Shown piece by piece: positions 7,681-16,596 of a DNA stretch of 24,224 nucleotides. The stretch spans positions 1 through 24,224 of the forward strand of contig NZ_CALADU010000099.1 in NCBI RefSeq assembly GCF_937890665.1, given 5' to 3'. The stretch's first letter is position 1; each line of letters starts with the position of its first letter. The notes below the pieces were generated by a model that was not told the origin of the DNA, searched no databases, and saw only the letters and a program-made list of their open reading frames with translations. The stretch is from an uncultured Subdoligranulum sp. Its GTDB lineage: Bacteria; Bacillota_A; Clostridia; Oscillospirales; Ruminococcaceae. The translations under genes were made by a program, and so were the position numbers.

Positions 7681-8982
7681 TCAGCGTGCTAACGATGCCC
7701 GGCAACGTTTGCCATCCCAACTGCCCAAAACCACTTTGACGATGTCGCCGGTCTTGTGCTGCGGGGCCGTAACCAATACCGGAAGATATTGCTTTGTATA
7801 TCCGGTGAAGAGCGTAGCCGAAAGGGGCGTTTCCAGCAGAACTTCTTCGGTACGGCCCTGCATGAGGGCGGCTTCTTGAGCGCGGACGGTTTCCACAGCT
7901 TCGGTCATGCGACGGCTGCGCGCCTCTTTCTCGTGTTCGGGGATCTGGTCAGGAAAATCATAAGCCGAGGTTCCTTCACGCCGAGAATAAGGGAAAACAT
8001 GCACCTTCAAAAAGCGCTGCTGCGTTACAAACGCCATGCTGGTTTCAAAATCCTCCTCGGTTTCACCGGGAAAACCTACGATAACATCCGTGGTGAAGCT
8101 TACGTTCTCGGGACCGAAAGCCCGGCGCAGTTTATCCGCAATTTCCGCAAATTGAGCGGTGGTATAGGGGCGGCGCATGGCGCGCAATGTTTTGTCGCAA
8201 CCACTTTGCAGACTCAGATGGAATTGTGGACAGAGCTTCGTGACACGGGAAAGGCGTAGAATGTCCTCATCATGTAACATATCCGGGTCCAAACTGCCCA
8301 GACGCAGGCGCTCTACGCCGGGCACGGCGGCGGCCTTTTCTACCAATTCTACAAGGCTGGTTCCGCTGTCGGTGCCGTAGCTGGGCAAACTGATGGCAGT
8401 GAGTACGATCTCTTTGTATCCGGACTCAGTGAGACGGTGCAGTTCTTGCAAAATACTGGTTTCTTCCCGGCTGCGCACCGGTCCGCGGGCGCGCGGAATT
8501 ACACAGTAAGCGCAGCGGCGGTTGCAGCCGTCCTCTACCTTGACGAATGCACGGGTATGCTCGGCAAACTTATCCATGGGCAGTTCTTCAAAGCGTTCGC
8601 CCTTCTCATGGGGACGGATATCCACAACTCTGTCGGATTCGCCGTTTAATACCTTTTGCACATCCTGTAAGATGGCGCGCCGGTTGCCTGAACCGGTCAC
8701 CACGTCAGCCTCGGTAATGGCAGCGGCTTCTTCGGGAAAAGCCTGCGGGTAGCAGCCGGTGAGCACCGTTACGGAACCCGGATTTTCCCGTTTGGCACGG
8801 CGGAGCCATTTGCGGCTTTTCTGATCGCCAAAATTGGTGACGGTGCAGCTATTGACTACATAAACGTCGGCATCTTCCTCGTTGGAAACAACGGTATATC
8901 CACTTTCCTCAAACAGCTGCGCCAAGGCGCCGGTTTCGTTTTGGTTTACCTTGCAACCCAAAGTATAGAATGTTACCCGCAT
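7681..8982 (-). CDS. mtaB: tRNA t6A37 C2-methylthiotransferase (MtaB)
   Basis: A radical SAM methylthiotransferase that converts t6A to ms2t6A at position 37 of ANN-decoding tRNAs. It is 433 residues long, the usual size. The N-terminal MTTase domain has FYTLGCKVNQNET (Cys10), VVNSCTVTN (Cys46) and LTGCYPQ (Cys77), which bind the auxiliary [4Fe-4S] cluster. The radical SAM motif CNRRCAYC (Cys153, 157, 160) follows in EDGCNRRCAYCVIPRARGP, and a TRAM-like region ends the protein. The opening TLGCKVNQ-E and SCTVTN favour MtaB (YqeV) over MiaB or RimO. ATG 8982 has AAAGGAA upstream. The gene is divergent from the DD-carboxypeptidase gene. Confidence 0.93.
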   Translation of the reverse strand: MRVTFYTLGCKVNQNETGALAQLFEESGYTVVSNEEDADVYVVNSCTVTNFGDQKSRKWLRRAKRENPGSVTVLTGCYPQAFPEEAAAITEADVVTGSGNRRAILQDVQKVLNGESDRVVDIRPHEKGERFEELPMDKFAEHTRAFVKVEDGCNRRCAYCVIPRARGPVRSREETSILQELHRLTESGYKEIVLTAISLPSYGTDSGTSLVELVEKAAAVPGVERLRLGSLDPDMLHDEDILRLSRVTKLCPQFHLSLQSGCDKTLRAMRRPYTTAQFAEIADKLRRAFGPENVSFTTDVIVGFPGETEEDFETSMAFVTQQRFLKVHVFPYSRREGTSAYDFPDQIPEHEKEARSRRMTEAVETVRAQEAALMQGRTEEVLLETPLSATLFTGYTKQYLPVLVTAPQHKTGDIVKVVLGSWDGKRCRASLAR

Positions 8983-9003
8983 GTTTTGATTCCTTTTCTA
9001 TAA

Positions 9004-9034
9004 TTACAACGTATACAGTGCACTTTATTATAAT
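9004..9034 (+). promoter_or_regulatory. Possible promoter of the DD-carboxypeptidase gene
   Basis: A perfect plus-strand TATAAT at 9029-9034 is the only good -10 box before the ATG at 9121. The best -35-like sequence is TTACAA (9004-9009) at a long 19-bp spacing, so the -35 is weak. The -10 shares bases 9029-9032 with the mtaB -10 on the other strand. Confidence 0.4.
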
Positions 9035-9055
9035 GGAAACGACGACAAAGCGCAA
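9027..9055 (-). promoter_or_regulatory. Promoter of mtaB
   Basis: Minus-strand TATAAT (9032-9027) lies 17 bp after TTGCGC (9055-9050), which matches the -35 consensus only at TTG. The predicted leader to ATG 8982 is about 38 nt. It overlaps a plus-strand TATAAT. Confidence 0.55.
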
Positions 9056-9120
9056 TACTAAAACGAAACGGTGTCGCATAGGCTTAAACAAAGTCAATTT
9101 GCAGCGGGGGTGTTGTTGCG

Positions 9121-10338
9121 ATGAAAAAGCGTGCCGTGACGATTTTGCTATGTCTGGCGCTGGCATTGTTTTCGATGGTAAGAGCTTACGCGGAACCAGA
9201 GGCGGTTGCCGGTAATCCGGCAGAGGCCCCGTCCCCTGTGCAAGGAATTCTTCCTGCAGGTGTTGCAGACTTTGATGTGCCCTGTATGGCAGCGATACTG
9301 ATTGATGAAGACTCCGGGACTGTGCTTTACGAGAAAAACGCAGATGAGCAGCGTCCTATTGCGTCTATCACCAAGGTGATGACGCTGCTTTTGACTTTTG
9401 AGGCGTTAGAAGCTGGGAAAATTTCGCTGGAGGATATTGTCCCGGTAAGTGAACATGCGTACAGTATGGGAGGCAGTCAAATTTGGTTGGAGCCGGGAGA
9501 GCAGATGACACTCAACGATATGCTGAAAGCGATCTGTGTTTCCAGTGCCAACGATGCAGCCGTTGCAGTGGCAGAGTTTGTTGGGGGAAGTGAGACAGCC
9601 TTTGTGCAGATGATGAATGAGAAGGCCACGCAGCTGGGAATGACATCCACACATTTTGAAAATGCTTGTGGTCTCGACCAAGAAGCACATCTTTCCACTG
9701 CCCGCGATGTGGCGGTCATGAGTCGTGAGATGCTGCTTCATCACACTGAGGTGCGGGATTACTGCTCCATCTGGACCGACACACTGCGAGACGGCGCCAC
9801 CCAACTGGTCAACACCAACAAACTTCTTAAAAGTTACAATGGGATCACGGGCCTCAAGACGGGAACTACTAGTAAGGCGGGTGTTTGCATTTCAGCCGGT
9901 GCGGAACGAGATGGACTGCGTTTAATTGCTGTGGTTTTGGGGGCCGCTTCTGGAAAAGAGCGTTTTGAGGCCGCTACCGCCCTGTTGGACTATGGCTTTG
10001 CCAACTATGAAAATGTTACGGCGGCGCTTCCGGAAGATGCACCACAAACCATTGCGGTTACCCGCGGCACAGCAGATGCGGTAACGCTGCAATATGATGC
10101 GCCCCAAAAGTGCTTGATGCCGAAAGGGCAGGGAGCATCCTTGCGCATTGCGGTAGAGCTGCCGCAAACGCTGGAAGCTCCGGTAACGGCAGGAACGCAG
10201 GTTGGGACGCTTCGATTGCTGAACGGAGAGCAAGAATTGCAAACATTTTCCATCACTGCTGCACAGAACGTAGACGCGTTGAGTTTTGGTTATTGCTTCG
10301 GACTTTTGGCGCAGAGTCTCGTATTCTGCGACGGATAA
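9121..10338 (+). CDS. Serine-type D-Ala-D-Ala carboxypeptidase (PBP5/DacF type)
   Basis: A 405-residue secreted low-molecular-weight penicillin-binding protein that removes the terminal D-alanine of peptidoglycan stem peptides. A signal peptide (residues 1-24: basic MKKR, hydrophobic core, AYA cleavage site) precedes the S11 peptidase domain. The three active-site motifs are complete: S82-I-T-K85, S142-A-N144 and K246-T-G. A PBP5 C-terminal-like beta domain follows (about 285-385). The last 25 residues lack the obvious amphipathic membrane anchor seen in PBP5, so attachment is unclear. The ribosome binding site is weak (GGGGGTG). It is divergent from mtaB, and pgi lies downstream with its own promoter. 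DacF and DacA types cannot be separated by sequence alone. Confidence 0.92.
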   Translation: MKKRAVTILLCLALALFSMVRAYAEPEAVAGNPAEAPSPVQGILPAGVADFDVPCMAAILIDEDSGTVLYEKNADEQRPIASITKVMTLLLTFEALEAGKISLEDIVPVSEHAYSMGGSQIWLEPGEQMTLNDMLKAICVSSANDAAVAVAEFVGGSETAFVQMMNEKATQLGMTSTHFENACGLDQEAHLSTARDVAVMSREMLLHHTEVRDYCSIWTDTLRDGATQLVNTNKLLKSYNGITGLKTGTTSKAGVCISAGAERDGLRLIAVVLGAASGKERFEAATALLDYGFANYENVTAALPEDAPQTIAVTRGTADAVTLQYDAPQKCLMPKGQGASLRIAVELPQTLEAPVTAGTQVGTLRLLNGEQELQTFSITAAQNVDALSFGYCFGLLAQSLVFCDG

Positions 10339-10385
10339 TTTGTGCAATGTTCATGAAAAAGTCGAAAAAAATACCAAGCATTTGC

Positions 10386-10414
10386 TTGACAATACCGACA
10401 CAAAACGGTATCAT
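10386..10414 (+). promoter_or_regulatory. Promoter of pgi
   Basis: Consensus TTGACA (10386-10391), a 17-bp spacer and TATCAT (10409-10414). The leader before the pgi start is about 27 nt and includes the AAAGGAGG ribosome binding site. No clear terminator was found between the carboxypeptidase stop and this promoter. Confidence 0.85.
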
Positions 10415-10447
10415 GAAGACAATCAAAACATAAAGGAGGGGCAAAAG

Positions 10448-11782
10448 ATGGCTGTTAAATTTAACGGCAAGCATCTTGCAAAATTCATCCGTCCTGAAGA
10501 ATATGAGGCAATCTACCCGCAGGTCGAGTTGGCCCACAAACAGTTGGAAACCAAAACTGGTTTCGGCAACGATTTTCTGGGTTGGCTTGACCTGCCTGTT
10601 ACTTATGACAAGGAAGAGTTTGCCCGCATCAAAGAAGCTGCCCAAAAAATCCGTTCGGACTCCGACGTGCTGCTGGTAGCTGGTATCGGCGGTTCGTATC
10701 TGGGGGCTCGTGCGGTGGTGGAGGCAATTCGTGGCCTGTACCACAATGAGCTGGACGATGGTTTGAAAATCTATTTCTGTGGCAATACCATTTCGCCCAC
10801 GGCGCTCAACGATATCATCAAGTTGACCAAGGGCAAGCGGTTCTCTATCAACGTGATTTCCAAGTCTGGTACCACTACGGAAACGGCATTGGCGTTCCGG
10901 GTGCTGCGCAAACTTCTGGAAGATTCTGTTGGCCCCGAAGAGGCGAACAAGCGCATTTATGCCACTACGGACCGTGCAAAGGGCACCCTTAAGCAACTGG
11001 CAAATGAGCAGGGCTGGCCGACGTTTGTGGTCCCCGATGATGTGGGCGGCCGTTATTCGGTGCTGACCGCTGTGGGACTTCTGCCCATTGCCTGTGCCGG
11101 TATCGATATCGATGCATTGATGCAAGGCGCTGCGGATGGCCGTGAAAAATTCGGCAAGTGCAGCATGGATAACGATGCCTATCGTTACGCTATGACCCGC
11201 AATATTTTGTATCGCAAAGGCAAGAGCGTAGAGACGCTGGCTTGCTTTGAGCCTGACTTTACCATGATGAACGAATGGTATAAGCAGCTCTTTGGTGAGA
11301 GTGAAGGCAAGGACCAGAAAGGCCTGATGCCGACTTCTTGCATCTTCTCCACCGATTTGCATTCCATGGGCCAGTTCCTGCAGGATGGCAGCCGTGTGAT
11401 GTTTGAAACCTATGTGGATGTCAAAAATACCCGCAATGACTTCTTTATCGAGCCGCTGGAAGGAAACTTTGACGGTTTGAACTTCTTGGCTGAGCAGAAC
11501 ATGAGCGTGGTAAACCGCAAGGCGATGGAAGGTACCATCTTGGCCCACACCGACGGTGGGGTGCCGTTGGGAATCATCGAAGTGGATGCGCTGGATGCCC
11601 ATGATATCGGTGAGCTGATCTACTTCTTCTGGAAAGCCTGTGCGGTATCCGGCTATCTGCTGTCCGTCAACCCGTTTGATCAGCCCGGTGTCGAGAGCTA
11701 CAAGAAGAATATGTTTGCGCTGCTTGGCAAACCCGGCTATGAAGATCGTAAGGCGGAGCTGGAAGCAAAGCTGCAGGATTGA
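10448..11782 (+). CDS. pgi: Glucose-6-phosphate isomerase
   Basis: Converts glucose 6-phosphate and fructose 6-phosphate in cytoplasmic glycolysis and gluconeogenesis. The 444 residues match the short bacterial form (about 450). Family blocks are [15 protein letters not shown] (75-89, sugar-phosphate loop), [27 protein letters not shown] and, near the C-terminus, [17 protein letters not shown], which carries the catalytic lysine region. ATG 10448 follows a strong AAAGGAGGGG site. The open frame continues upstream to 10286, but that stretch contains the promoter. A small P-loop gene follows after 47 nt and no terminator separates them, so they are probably co-transcribed. Confidence 0.96.
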   Translation: MAVKFNGKHLAKFIRPEEYEAIYPQVELAHKQLETKTGFGNDFLGWLDLPVTYDKEEFARIKEAAQKIRSDSDVLLVAGIGGSYLGARAVVEAIRGLYHNELDDGLKIYFCGNTISPTALNDIIKLTKGKRFSINVISKSGTTTETALAFRVLRKLLEDSVGPEEANKRIYATTDRAKGTLKQLANEQGWPTFVVPDDVGGRYSVLTAVGLLPIACAGIDIDALMQGAADGREKFGKCSMDNDAYRYAMTRNILYRKGKSVETLACFEPDFTMMNEWYKQLFGESEGKDQKGLMPTSCIFSTDLHSMGQFLQDGSRVMFETYVDVKNTRNDFFIEPLEGNFDGLNFLAEQNMSVVNRKAMEGTILAHTDGGVPLGIIEVDALDAHDIGELIYFFWKACAVSGYLLSVNPFDQPGVESYKKNMFALLGKPGYEDRKAELEAKLQD

Positions 11783-11829
11783 TGGAAACTTGCGCCGTGA
11801 GCGCCTACGAATAAAGGAGGTACCCCCTT

Positions 11830-12234
11830 ATGCTGAAACTGATTGTTGGAACCAAAGGCTCTGGCAAGACCAAGACCATGATCGAGATGATCGACAAGGC
11901 GACCAAAACGACTTCTGGTAACATCGTTGTTATCGAGAAGTGCATGAAGTTGACCACCGAAATCAATCACGCAGCTCGTCTGGTGGATGTGGACGAGTAC
12001 GGCGTTGTTGGTGCGGACATGCTGTACGGCTTTGTTGCTGGCGTGCTGGCCGGTAACTATGATATTACCGAGCTGTTCATTGACGGCATTCTGCGGATCA
12101 TTGATCATGATCTGGAGGCTGCGGACAAGGTTCTGAAGGCCATCGACAAGATCACCAAAAACATCGAAGTCGTGGTCACGGTTTCTGCGAATGTGGAAGA
12201 ACTGCCCGAAGATCTGAAGAAATACGTGATCTGA
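11830..12234 (+). CDS. Small P-loop protein of unknown function
   Basis: A 134-residue protein with a clear Walker A motif GTKGSGKT (residues 7-14) right after the first beta strand. A possible Walker B-like strand, LFIDGIL, is near residue 80. It has no signal peptide or membrane segment. The compact size fits a single minimal P-loop NTPase domain. I recognise no catalytic motif of nucleotide kinases, GTPases or ABC ATPases, so substrate and role are unknown. An AAAGGAGG site precedes the ATG and a strong terminator follows, placing it in the pgi transcript. That co-transcription does not by itself imply a role in sugar metabolism. Similar short proteins are sometimes labelled PilT-like, which the sequence here does not support. 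Confidence 0.85.
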   Translation: MLKLIVGTKGSGKTKTMIEMIDKATKTTSGNIVVIEKCMKLTTEINHAARLVDVDEYGVVGADMLYGFVAGVLAGNYDITELFIDGILRIIDHDLEAADKVLKAIDKITKNIEVVVTVSANVEELPEDLKKYVI

Positions 12235-12260
12235 GCATCCAACACCATTCAGCGAACATG

Positions 12261-12297
12261 ACAGGGCGGGAAAGCGGCTTTCCTGCCCTGTTTTTTT
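12261..12297 (+). terminator. Terminator of the pgi operon
   Basis: A 14-bp stem (12261-12274 with 12278-12291, one G-U pair) and seven T residues (12291-12297). Confidence 0.93.
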
Positions 12298-12339
12298 CGA
12301 AAAAACCGAAAAAAATCGCAACTTTTTGCGGTTTTCTGG

Positions 12340-12368
12340 TTGACAAGCCACCGTCACTTGTGTATACT
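12340..12368 (+). promoter_or_regulatory. Promoter of yceD-rpmF
   Basis: Consensus TTGACA (12340-12345), a 17-bp spacer and TATACT (12363-12368). A strong promoter fits ribosomal protein expression. Confidence 0.88.
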
Positions 12369-12394
12369 ATTTAAGCAACCTTTTGAGGTGTACT

Positions 12395-12895
12395 ATGCAA
12401 TTTGATCTGCGTTCCTTTTTAGAAAATGCAAGAGTGCCGTATCAGGCACACTTTCTGGCAGATCTTTCACAAGCAGATTTCGGCAGTTTTGCCTTGTCTG
12501 CCCCGGCAGAATGTGACTTTTCGGCAACGCCCACCGCTGAAGGCGCGGCGTTGCTCTTGTGTGTAAAGGCACAAATTGAAGCCGAATGTGCGCGATGCCT
12601 TGAACCAATTCATCGTCAGTATGACTTTCAGCGTGAATACTTGGTTCGGATGCGAGATGTGGAAGATCCGGATTTTGAATTGCCCTGTCAAGAAAAAGGC
12701 TGTTTGGATCTCAATGAGTTGGTCTTTCAAGAACTGGTTTTTGAGGTCCCCGCGGTACTGCTTTGCAGCGCCGATTGCCAAGGTCTATGCCCCATCTGCG
12801 GCAAAAAGAAGGTGGCGGGATGCACCTGCCATTCTGCAGACGATGCTGCCCCTGTGGATGCTCGGCTTAGCATATTAAAACAACTACTCAGTTGA
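12395..12895 (+). CDS. YceD/DUF177-family zinc-ribbon protein
   Basis: A 166-residue DUF177 (YceD) protein. Family members are implicated in rRNA or ribosome large-subunit maturation and are almost always encoded just before rpmF, as here. The evidence is the C65-x2-C68 pair in CARCLEPI and the C-terminal cysteine set CSADCQGLCPICG (Cys124, 128, 132, 135) followed by C143 and C145, which match the family zinc-binding pattern. The ATG at 12395 has AGGTG just upstream. An in-frame TTG at 12383 would lie only about 8 nt from the predicted transcription start. rpmF follows after 24 nt. Many Firmicutes have plsX and fatty-acid genes next; here the unit ends after rpmF. Confidence 0.9.
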   Translation: MQFDLRSFLENARVPYQAHFLADLSQADFGSFALSAPAECDFSATPTAEGAALLLCVKAQIEAECARCLEPIHRQYDFQREYLVRMRDVEDPDFELPCQEKGCLDLNELVFQELVFEVPAVLLCSADCQGLCPICGKKKVAGCTCHSADDAAPVDARLSILKQLLS

Positions 12896-12919
12896 ATTTC
12901 ACCAAGGAGGTGTCCGATT

Positions 12920-13105
12920 ATGGCTATCGTACCCAAGAGAAAGCATTCTCAAGCCCGCCGCGACAAACGTCGCTCTAACGTCTGGAAACTGGAGGCGCCG
13001 ACGCTGGTGAAGTGCCCGCAGTGTGGCGAACTGAAGGTTCCCCATAAGGTTTGCGGCAAGTGTGGCTACTACAAAGGCCAGGAAGTCATCAAGAAGGAAG
13101 CGTAA
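12920..13105 (+). CDS. rpmF: 50S ribosomal protein L32
   Basis: A 61-residue ribosomal protein of the large subunit. The basic start MAIVPKRKHSQARRDKRRS and the zinc ribbon CPQC (32/35) plus CGKC (45/48) are characteristic. This is the zinc-binding (C+) paralogue type, so its function should depend on zinc supply. AAGGAGGTG precedes the ATG. It is co-transcribed with yceD, and a terminator follows 10 nt after the stop. Confidence 0.97.
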   Translation: MAIVPKRKHSQARRDKRRSNVWKLEAPTLVKCPQCGELKVPHKVCGKCGYYKGQEVIKKEA

Positions 13106-13115
13106 GTTTCTTGCT

Positions 13116-13143
13116 AGGGGAGGGCAATGCCTTCCCCCTTTTT
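13116..13143 (+). terminator. Terminator of yceD-rpmF
   Basis: A GC-rich stem of about 10 bp (13117-13126 with 13128-13137; the realistic loop is AAT) and five T residues (13139-13143). Confidence 0.85.
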
Positions 13144-13177
13144 GTTATTACCTATTTTTAAAAGGAGGGCCGGAATC

Positions 13178-14515
13178 TTGGCCTTGTTTGTGACCTCGGT
13201 CGACGATCAGTCTCCGGCCCAAAAACTCGGTATTGAGAAAGGCTGGACACTGTTGTCTGTCGATGGACATCCTTTGGGGGATGCCTTAGACTACCAATTT
13301 TATACCACGCCGAAGAAGTTCTCGTTGGAGGTCTGCTGCAACGGAACACAGAAAACGGTTCAAGTCGAAAAAGAAGAGTATGAGCCGTTGGGGTGCAACT
13401 TTAAAACCTATTTGGGGGACGATAAACATAGTTGTGCCAACCACTGTATGTTCTGCTTTATCGATCAGCTTCCTCCCGGCATGCGGGAACCGCTCTATTT
13501 TAAAGATGACGATGAACGTCTTTCTTTCTTGTTCGGTAATTATATTACCTTGACCAATCTTAGTGACCGGGAAATCGACCGTATCATTGAGATGCATATC
13601 AGTCCTATTTTTGTTTCGGTGCACACTACCAACCCTCAGTTGCGTATCCGCATGTTGGCGAATAAGCGGGGCGGGGAAGTATTGCAATATCTACCTAAGT
13701 TGGCGGCAGGCGGTATTGATTTGAACTGCCAGTTGGTGCTCTGCCGTGGAATCAACGACGGAGAGGAGCTGCGCCGGACCTTGGACGACCTGCTGGCGCT
13801 GCAGCCGCAGGTGGGAAGCATTGCTGTGGTGCCGGCGGGGGTAACAGACTATCGCAAGGGCTTGTATAAGCTGCAAGCCTATGATCAGGCGTCGGCGGCA
13901 GAAACGTTGGACATTCTGGAAGAGTACAGTTATCGCTGCCGCAAAGAATATGGCCGCAGCATTGTGTATCCTAGTGATGAATGGTATTTGACCTCGGGCC
14001 GTCCGTTGCCGGCCGCTGAGTTTTATGATGAATTTGCGCAGTTGGAAGACGGCGTGGGGATGTGGCGCCTGTACCACGACACCTTTTTAGAAGAGTTGGA
14101 TCACTACTGCGGTCTGGTACTGCCTCACAGTATGGATGTGGTTACCGGAACTTTGGCTGGGCCGCTTATCGAACAATCGGCACAGGCCTTGATAGATAAA
14201 TACCCCCAAGTTAAAATCACGGTGCATCAGATCCGTAATGACTATTTCGGTGGTAACGTCAGTGTGGCCGGCTTGGTGACAGGCACTGATATTATTAAGC
14301 AGTGCAAAGGCAAGCTGCAAAGCAAGTTGTTGGCGGTGCCGGAAGTGATGCTGCGGGACGAAAAGGACCGCTTCTTGGATGACATTACGTTGCCTCAGCT
14401 TTCTGAAGCATTGGGATGCCGTGCAATAGCGATTCCTACCGATGGAGGGGGCTGCTGTAAAGCCTATCTGAGTGCCCATAAGCGCATACGAAGAATAAAG
14501 AGAGGACCCAAATAA
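13178..14515 (+). CDS. DUF512 radical SAM protein with N-terminal PDZ-like domain
   Basis: A 445-residue protein of the DUF512 family, widespread in Clostridia and usually next to der. The N-terminal 65 residues resemble a PDZ domain (SPAQKLGIEKGWTLLSVDG). The radical SAM cluster is C86-ANH-C90-MF-C93 within CANHCMFCFIDQLPPGMR. The DUF512 domain forms the C-terminal half. The reaction is not known to me, so no gene symbol is given. The start is TTG 13178 with AAAGGAGG (13161-13168) 9 nt upstream. The frame is open to 13127, but that part lies in the rpmF terminator. der follows after 12 nt. I see no clear promoter in the 34 nt after the rpmF terminator, so it may depend on readthrough. Confidence 0.88.
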   Translation: MALFVTSVDDQSPAQKLGIEKGWTLLSVDGHPLGDALDYQFYTTPKKFSLEVCCNGTQKTVQVEKEEYEPLGCNFKTYLGDDKHSCANHCMFCFIDQLPPGMREPLYFKDDDERLSFLFGNYITLTNLSDREIDRIIEMHISPIFVSVHTTNPQLRIRMLANKRGGEVLQYLPKLAAGGIDLNCQLVLCRGINDGEELRRTLDDLLALQPQVGSIAVVPAGVTDYRKGLYKLQAYDQASAAETLDILEEYSYRCRKEYGRSIVYPSDEWYLTSGRPLPAAEFYDEFAQLEDGVGMWRLYHDTFLEELDHYCGLVLPHSMDVVTGTLAGPLIEQSAQALIDKYPQVKITVHQIRNDYFGGNVSVAGLVTGTDIIKQCKGKLQSKLLAVPEVMLRDEKDRFLDDITLPQLSEALGCRAIAIPTDGGGCCKAYLSAHKRIRRIKRGPK

Positions 14516-14527
14516 GGAGGGGTGGAC

Positions 14528-15871
14528 ATGGCAAAACCGATCGTCGCCATCGTGGGACGACCCAATGTGGGGAAGTCTACGATTTTTAATAAATTGACCG
14601 GCCAGCGCCTTGCCATCGTGGAGGACACACCGGGTGTGACCCGCGATCGCATTTTTTGTGATTGTGAATGGTGCGGCAACAAGTTCTTGCTGGTGGATAC
14701 CGGTGGTATTGAACCGCGCATCGACGATGGATTGTTGGCGCATATGCGCGAGCAAGCCCAAATTGCTATTGATTCTGCGGACTGCATTATTATGGTCACA
14801 GAACTAACCAATGGCGTAACACCACAGGATCAGGATATTGCAGGGATGTTGATGCGCAGCGGGAAACCGGTCGTACTAGCGGTGAACAAATGCGATAAAA
14901 TCGGCGAACCGCCGATGGAACTGTATGATTTTTACTCGCTGGGGCTGGGAGAAATCATCCCGGTTTCTGGTGTGCATGGCCATGGAACCGGCGATTTGCT
15001 GGATGCGGTTTGCGCACACCTTGACTTTACGCAGGAAGAAGAAGACAGTGATGATCGCATTACAGTGGCGGTCATCGGTCGTCCGAATGTGGGAAAATCC
15101 AGCCTGATCAATCATATCTTGGGAGAAAATCGTCTGATTGTAGCCAATGAGGCAGGTACAACCCGTGATGCCATCGATACTTTGGTAGAAAATCGATATG
15201 GAAAATTTGTCTTTACCGATACGGCAGGGTTGCGCAAAAAGGGCAAAGTAGAGAGCGGCGTTGAGCGTTACAGCGTTTTGCGCAGTCTTGCCGCGGTGGA
15301 ACGTAGCCGGGTTTGTGTTATCATGATTGATGCCACGGTAGGCTTTACGGAACAGGATTCCAAAGTGGCTGGGTACGCGCATGAGCAGGGAAAAGCCTGT
15401 ATTATCGCGGTGAACAAGTGGGACGCGGTAGAAAAGGACAGCTATACCATGGATACCATGCGTAAGCAACTGGAAGAAGATTTCAGCTTTATGTCTTATG
15501 CGCCCATTGTCTTTATTAGTGCCAAAACTGGACAGCGGGTCGACAAATTGTTTGAAACCATCCATTTTGTGGACATCCAGAACGGAACACGGATTCCTAC
15601 CGGTGCGCTCAATGAAATGTTGGCCAGAGCCACCGCTAAAGTACAGCCGCCATCCGACAAGGGGAAACGGCTCAAGGTGTTTTATGTTACCCAGACTTCT
15701 ACCAGACCGCCGACGTTTGTTTGCTTCGTGAATCAGAAAGCGCTGTTCCATTTTTCGTATCAGCGATATTTGGAAAATCAAATTCGAGAAACGTTCGGAT
15801 TGACAGGAACGCCGATCCGCATGATCACGCGGGAACATGGCGATGGATCGGTAAAAGCAGGAAAGGTGTGA
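14528..15871 (+). CDS. der: Ribosome assembly GTPase Der (EngA)
   Basis: An essential double GTPase that binds the 50S subunit late in assembly. The 447 residues hold two G domains: G1 GRPNVGKS at 10-17 and again at 184-191, G3 DTGG (57-60) and DTAG (231-234), and G4 NKCD (120-123) and NKWD (296-299). A KH-like C-terminal domain follows. The ATG at 14528 has AAGGAGGGG 6-7 nt upstream. An in-frame GTG at 14522 lies inside that site and was rejected. It is tightly packed, 12 nt after the DUF512 gene and 6 nt before plsY, so one transcript is likely. Confidence 0.97.
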   Translation: MAKPIVAIVGRPNVGKSTIFNKLTGQRLAIVEDTPGVTRDRIFCDCEWCGNKFLLVDTGGIEPRIDDGLLAHMREQAQIAIDSADCIIMVTELTNGVTPQDQDIAGMLMRSGKPVVLAVNKCDKIGEPPMELYDFYSLGLGEIIPVSGVHGHGTGDLLDAVCAHLDFTQEEEDSDDRITVAVIGRPNVGKSSLINHILGENRLIVANEAGTTRDAIDTLVENRYGKFVFTDTAGLRKKGKVESGVERYSVLRSLAAVERSRVCVIMIDATVGFTEQDSKVAGYAHEQGKACIIAVNKWDAVEKDSYTMDTMRKQLEEDFSFMSYAPIVFISAKTGQRVDKLFETIHFVDIQNGTRIPTGALNEMLARATAKVQPPSDKGKRLKVFYVTQTSTRPPTFVCFVNQKALFHFSYQRYLENQIRETFGLTGTPIRMITREHGDGSVKAGKV

Positions 15872-15877
15872 GGCATC

Positions 15878-16546
15878 ATGCTACTTCATGTAATTGCGGC
15901 TTGCGTACTGACGGCTTTAGAAGGGTATCTGCTGGGCAGCATCCTGTTCGGGGTACTGGTTTCCAAAACGATGTTCAATGAAGATGTGCGTGCGCACGGA
16001 AGCGGCAACGCGGGTATGACCAATGTTTTGCGGACGTATGGAAAGTTGCCGGCGGCGTTCACTGTTCTGGGAGATGTGGGCAAAAGCGTAGCGGCGGCCA
16101 ATTTGGGGCGGATGCTGTTTGCTGCTTTGATCGGGACAGACACATTGCTGGCACCGGTTTGTGGTGCTTATTTGGCTGCGATTTTCTGTATGATCGGCCA
16201 TAGCCGGCCACTTTATTTTGGATTTAAAGGTGGCAAATGCGTACTGGTGGGTGCTGGCGCGGCGTTGTCCATCAGCCCCATTGTCTGTGGCATTTTGCTG
16301 TTGGTTTTCCTGATTCAGTTCGCATTTTCTCGGATTGTGTCTTTAGGGAGCATCATTGTGGCTGCACTGTTTCCAATCGTCACCTTGATTTATTGGATTC
16401 TTCTGGGCGCCAATACCCTCACGGTTCTGTTCAATACTCTGTGTTGTGTGATTATGGCATCCATGGTTATCTGGCTTCACCGCGCAAATATTGATCGCTT
16501 GAAAAATGGAACGGAATATCGGTTTGGTTCCAAAAACAAGAAATAA
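15878..16546 (+). CDS. plsY: Acyl-phosphate:glycerol-3-phosphate acyltransferase PlsY
   Basis: An integral membrane enzyme that makes lysophosphatidic acid from acyl-phosphate and glycerol 3-phosphate, the first step of phospholipid synthesis. The 222 residues have several hydrophobic helices. The three PlsY motifs are seen: GSGNAGMTNVLR (41-52, usually GSGNxGATN), DVGKS (66-70) and HSRPLYFGFKGGK. The last usually reads FKGGKGVAT and here reads FKGGKCVLVG, a small deviation at the acyl-phosphate loop. GTGAGG before ATG 15878 is the ribosome binding site. It ends the DUF512-der-plsY transcript. gpsA, often the next gene in Clostridia, is not present. Confidence 0.93.
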   Translation: MLLHVIAACVLTALEGYLLGSILFGVLVSKTMFNEDVRAHGSGNAGMTNVLRTYGKLPAAFTVLGDVGKSVAAANLGRMLFAALIGTDTLLAPVCGAYLAAIFCMIGHSRPLYFGFKGGKCVLVGAGAALSISPIVCGILLLVFLIQFAFSRIVSLGSIIVAALFPIVTLIYWILLGANTLTVLFNTLCCVIMASMVIWLHRANIDRLKNGTEYRFGSKNKK

Positions 16547-16561
16547 GAATAAATTCTGCGA

Positions 16562-16596
16562 GAGCAGCGTGATTTGAGGATCGCGCTGCTCTTTTT
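16562..16596 (+). terminator. Terminator of DUF512-der-plsY
   Basis: A 12-bp stem (16562-16573 with 16580-16591, one G-U pair), a six-base loop and five T residues (16592-16596). Confidence 0.92.

Noticed and set aside
7493..7720. N-terminal extension of the hydrogenase frame by 76 codons
   Set aside because: The stretch contains the hydrogenase promoter, the Rex-like operator and the mtaB terminator. The ATG at 7492 has a good AAGGAG site and the extension has no family similarity.
10253..11602. Long open frame on the minus strand across pgi (449 codons)
   Set aside because: It is the antisense shadow of pgi. The composition is histidine/arginine-rich and no domain is recognisable.
12301..12337. 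Hairpin-like CGCAA/TTGCG sequence before the yceD promoter
   Set aside because: The stem is only 5 bp, or needs a large bulge, and is AT-rich. The strong terminator just upstream already ends the pgi unit.
14876..15838. 320-codon minus-strand frame inside der
   Set aside because: Antisense shadow of der without ribosome binding site or recognisable domain.
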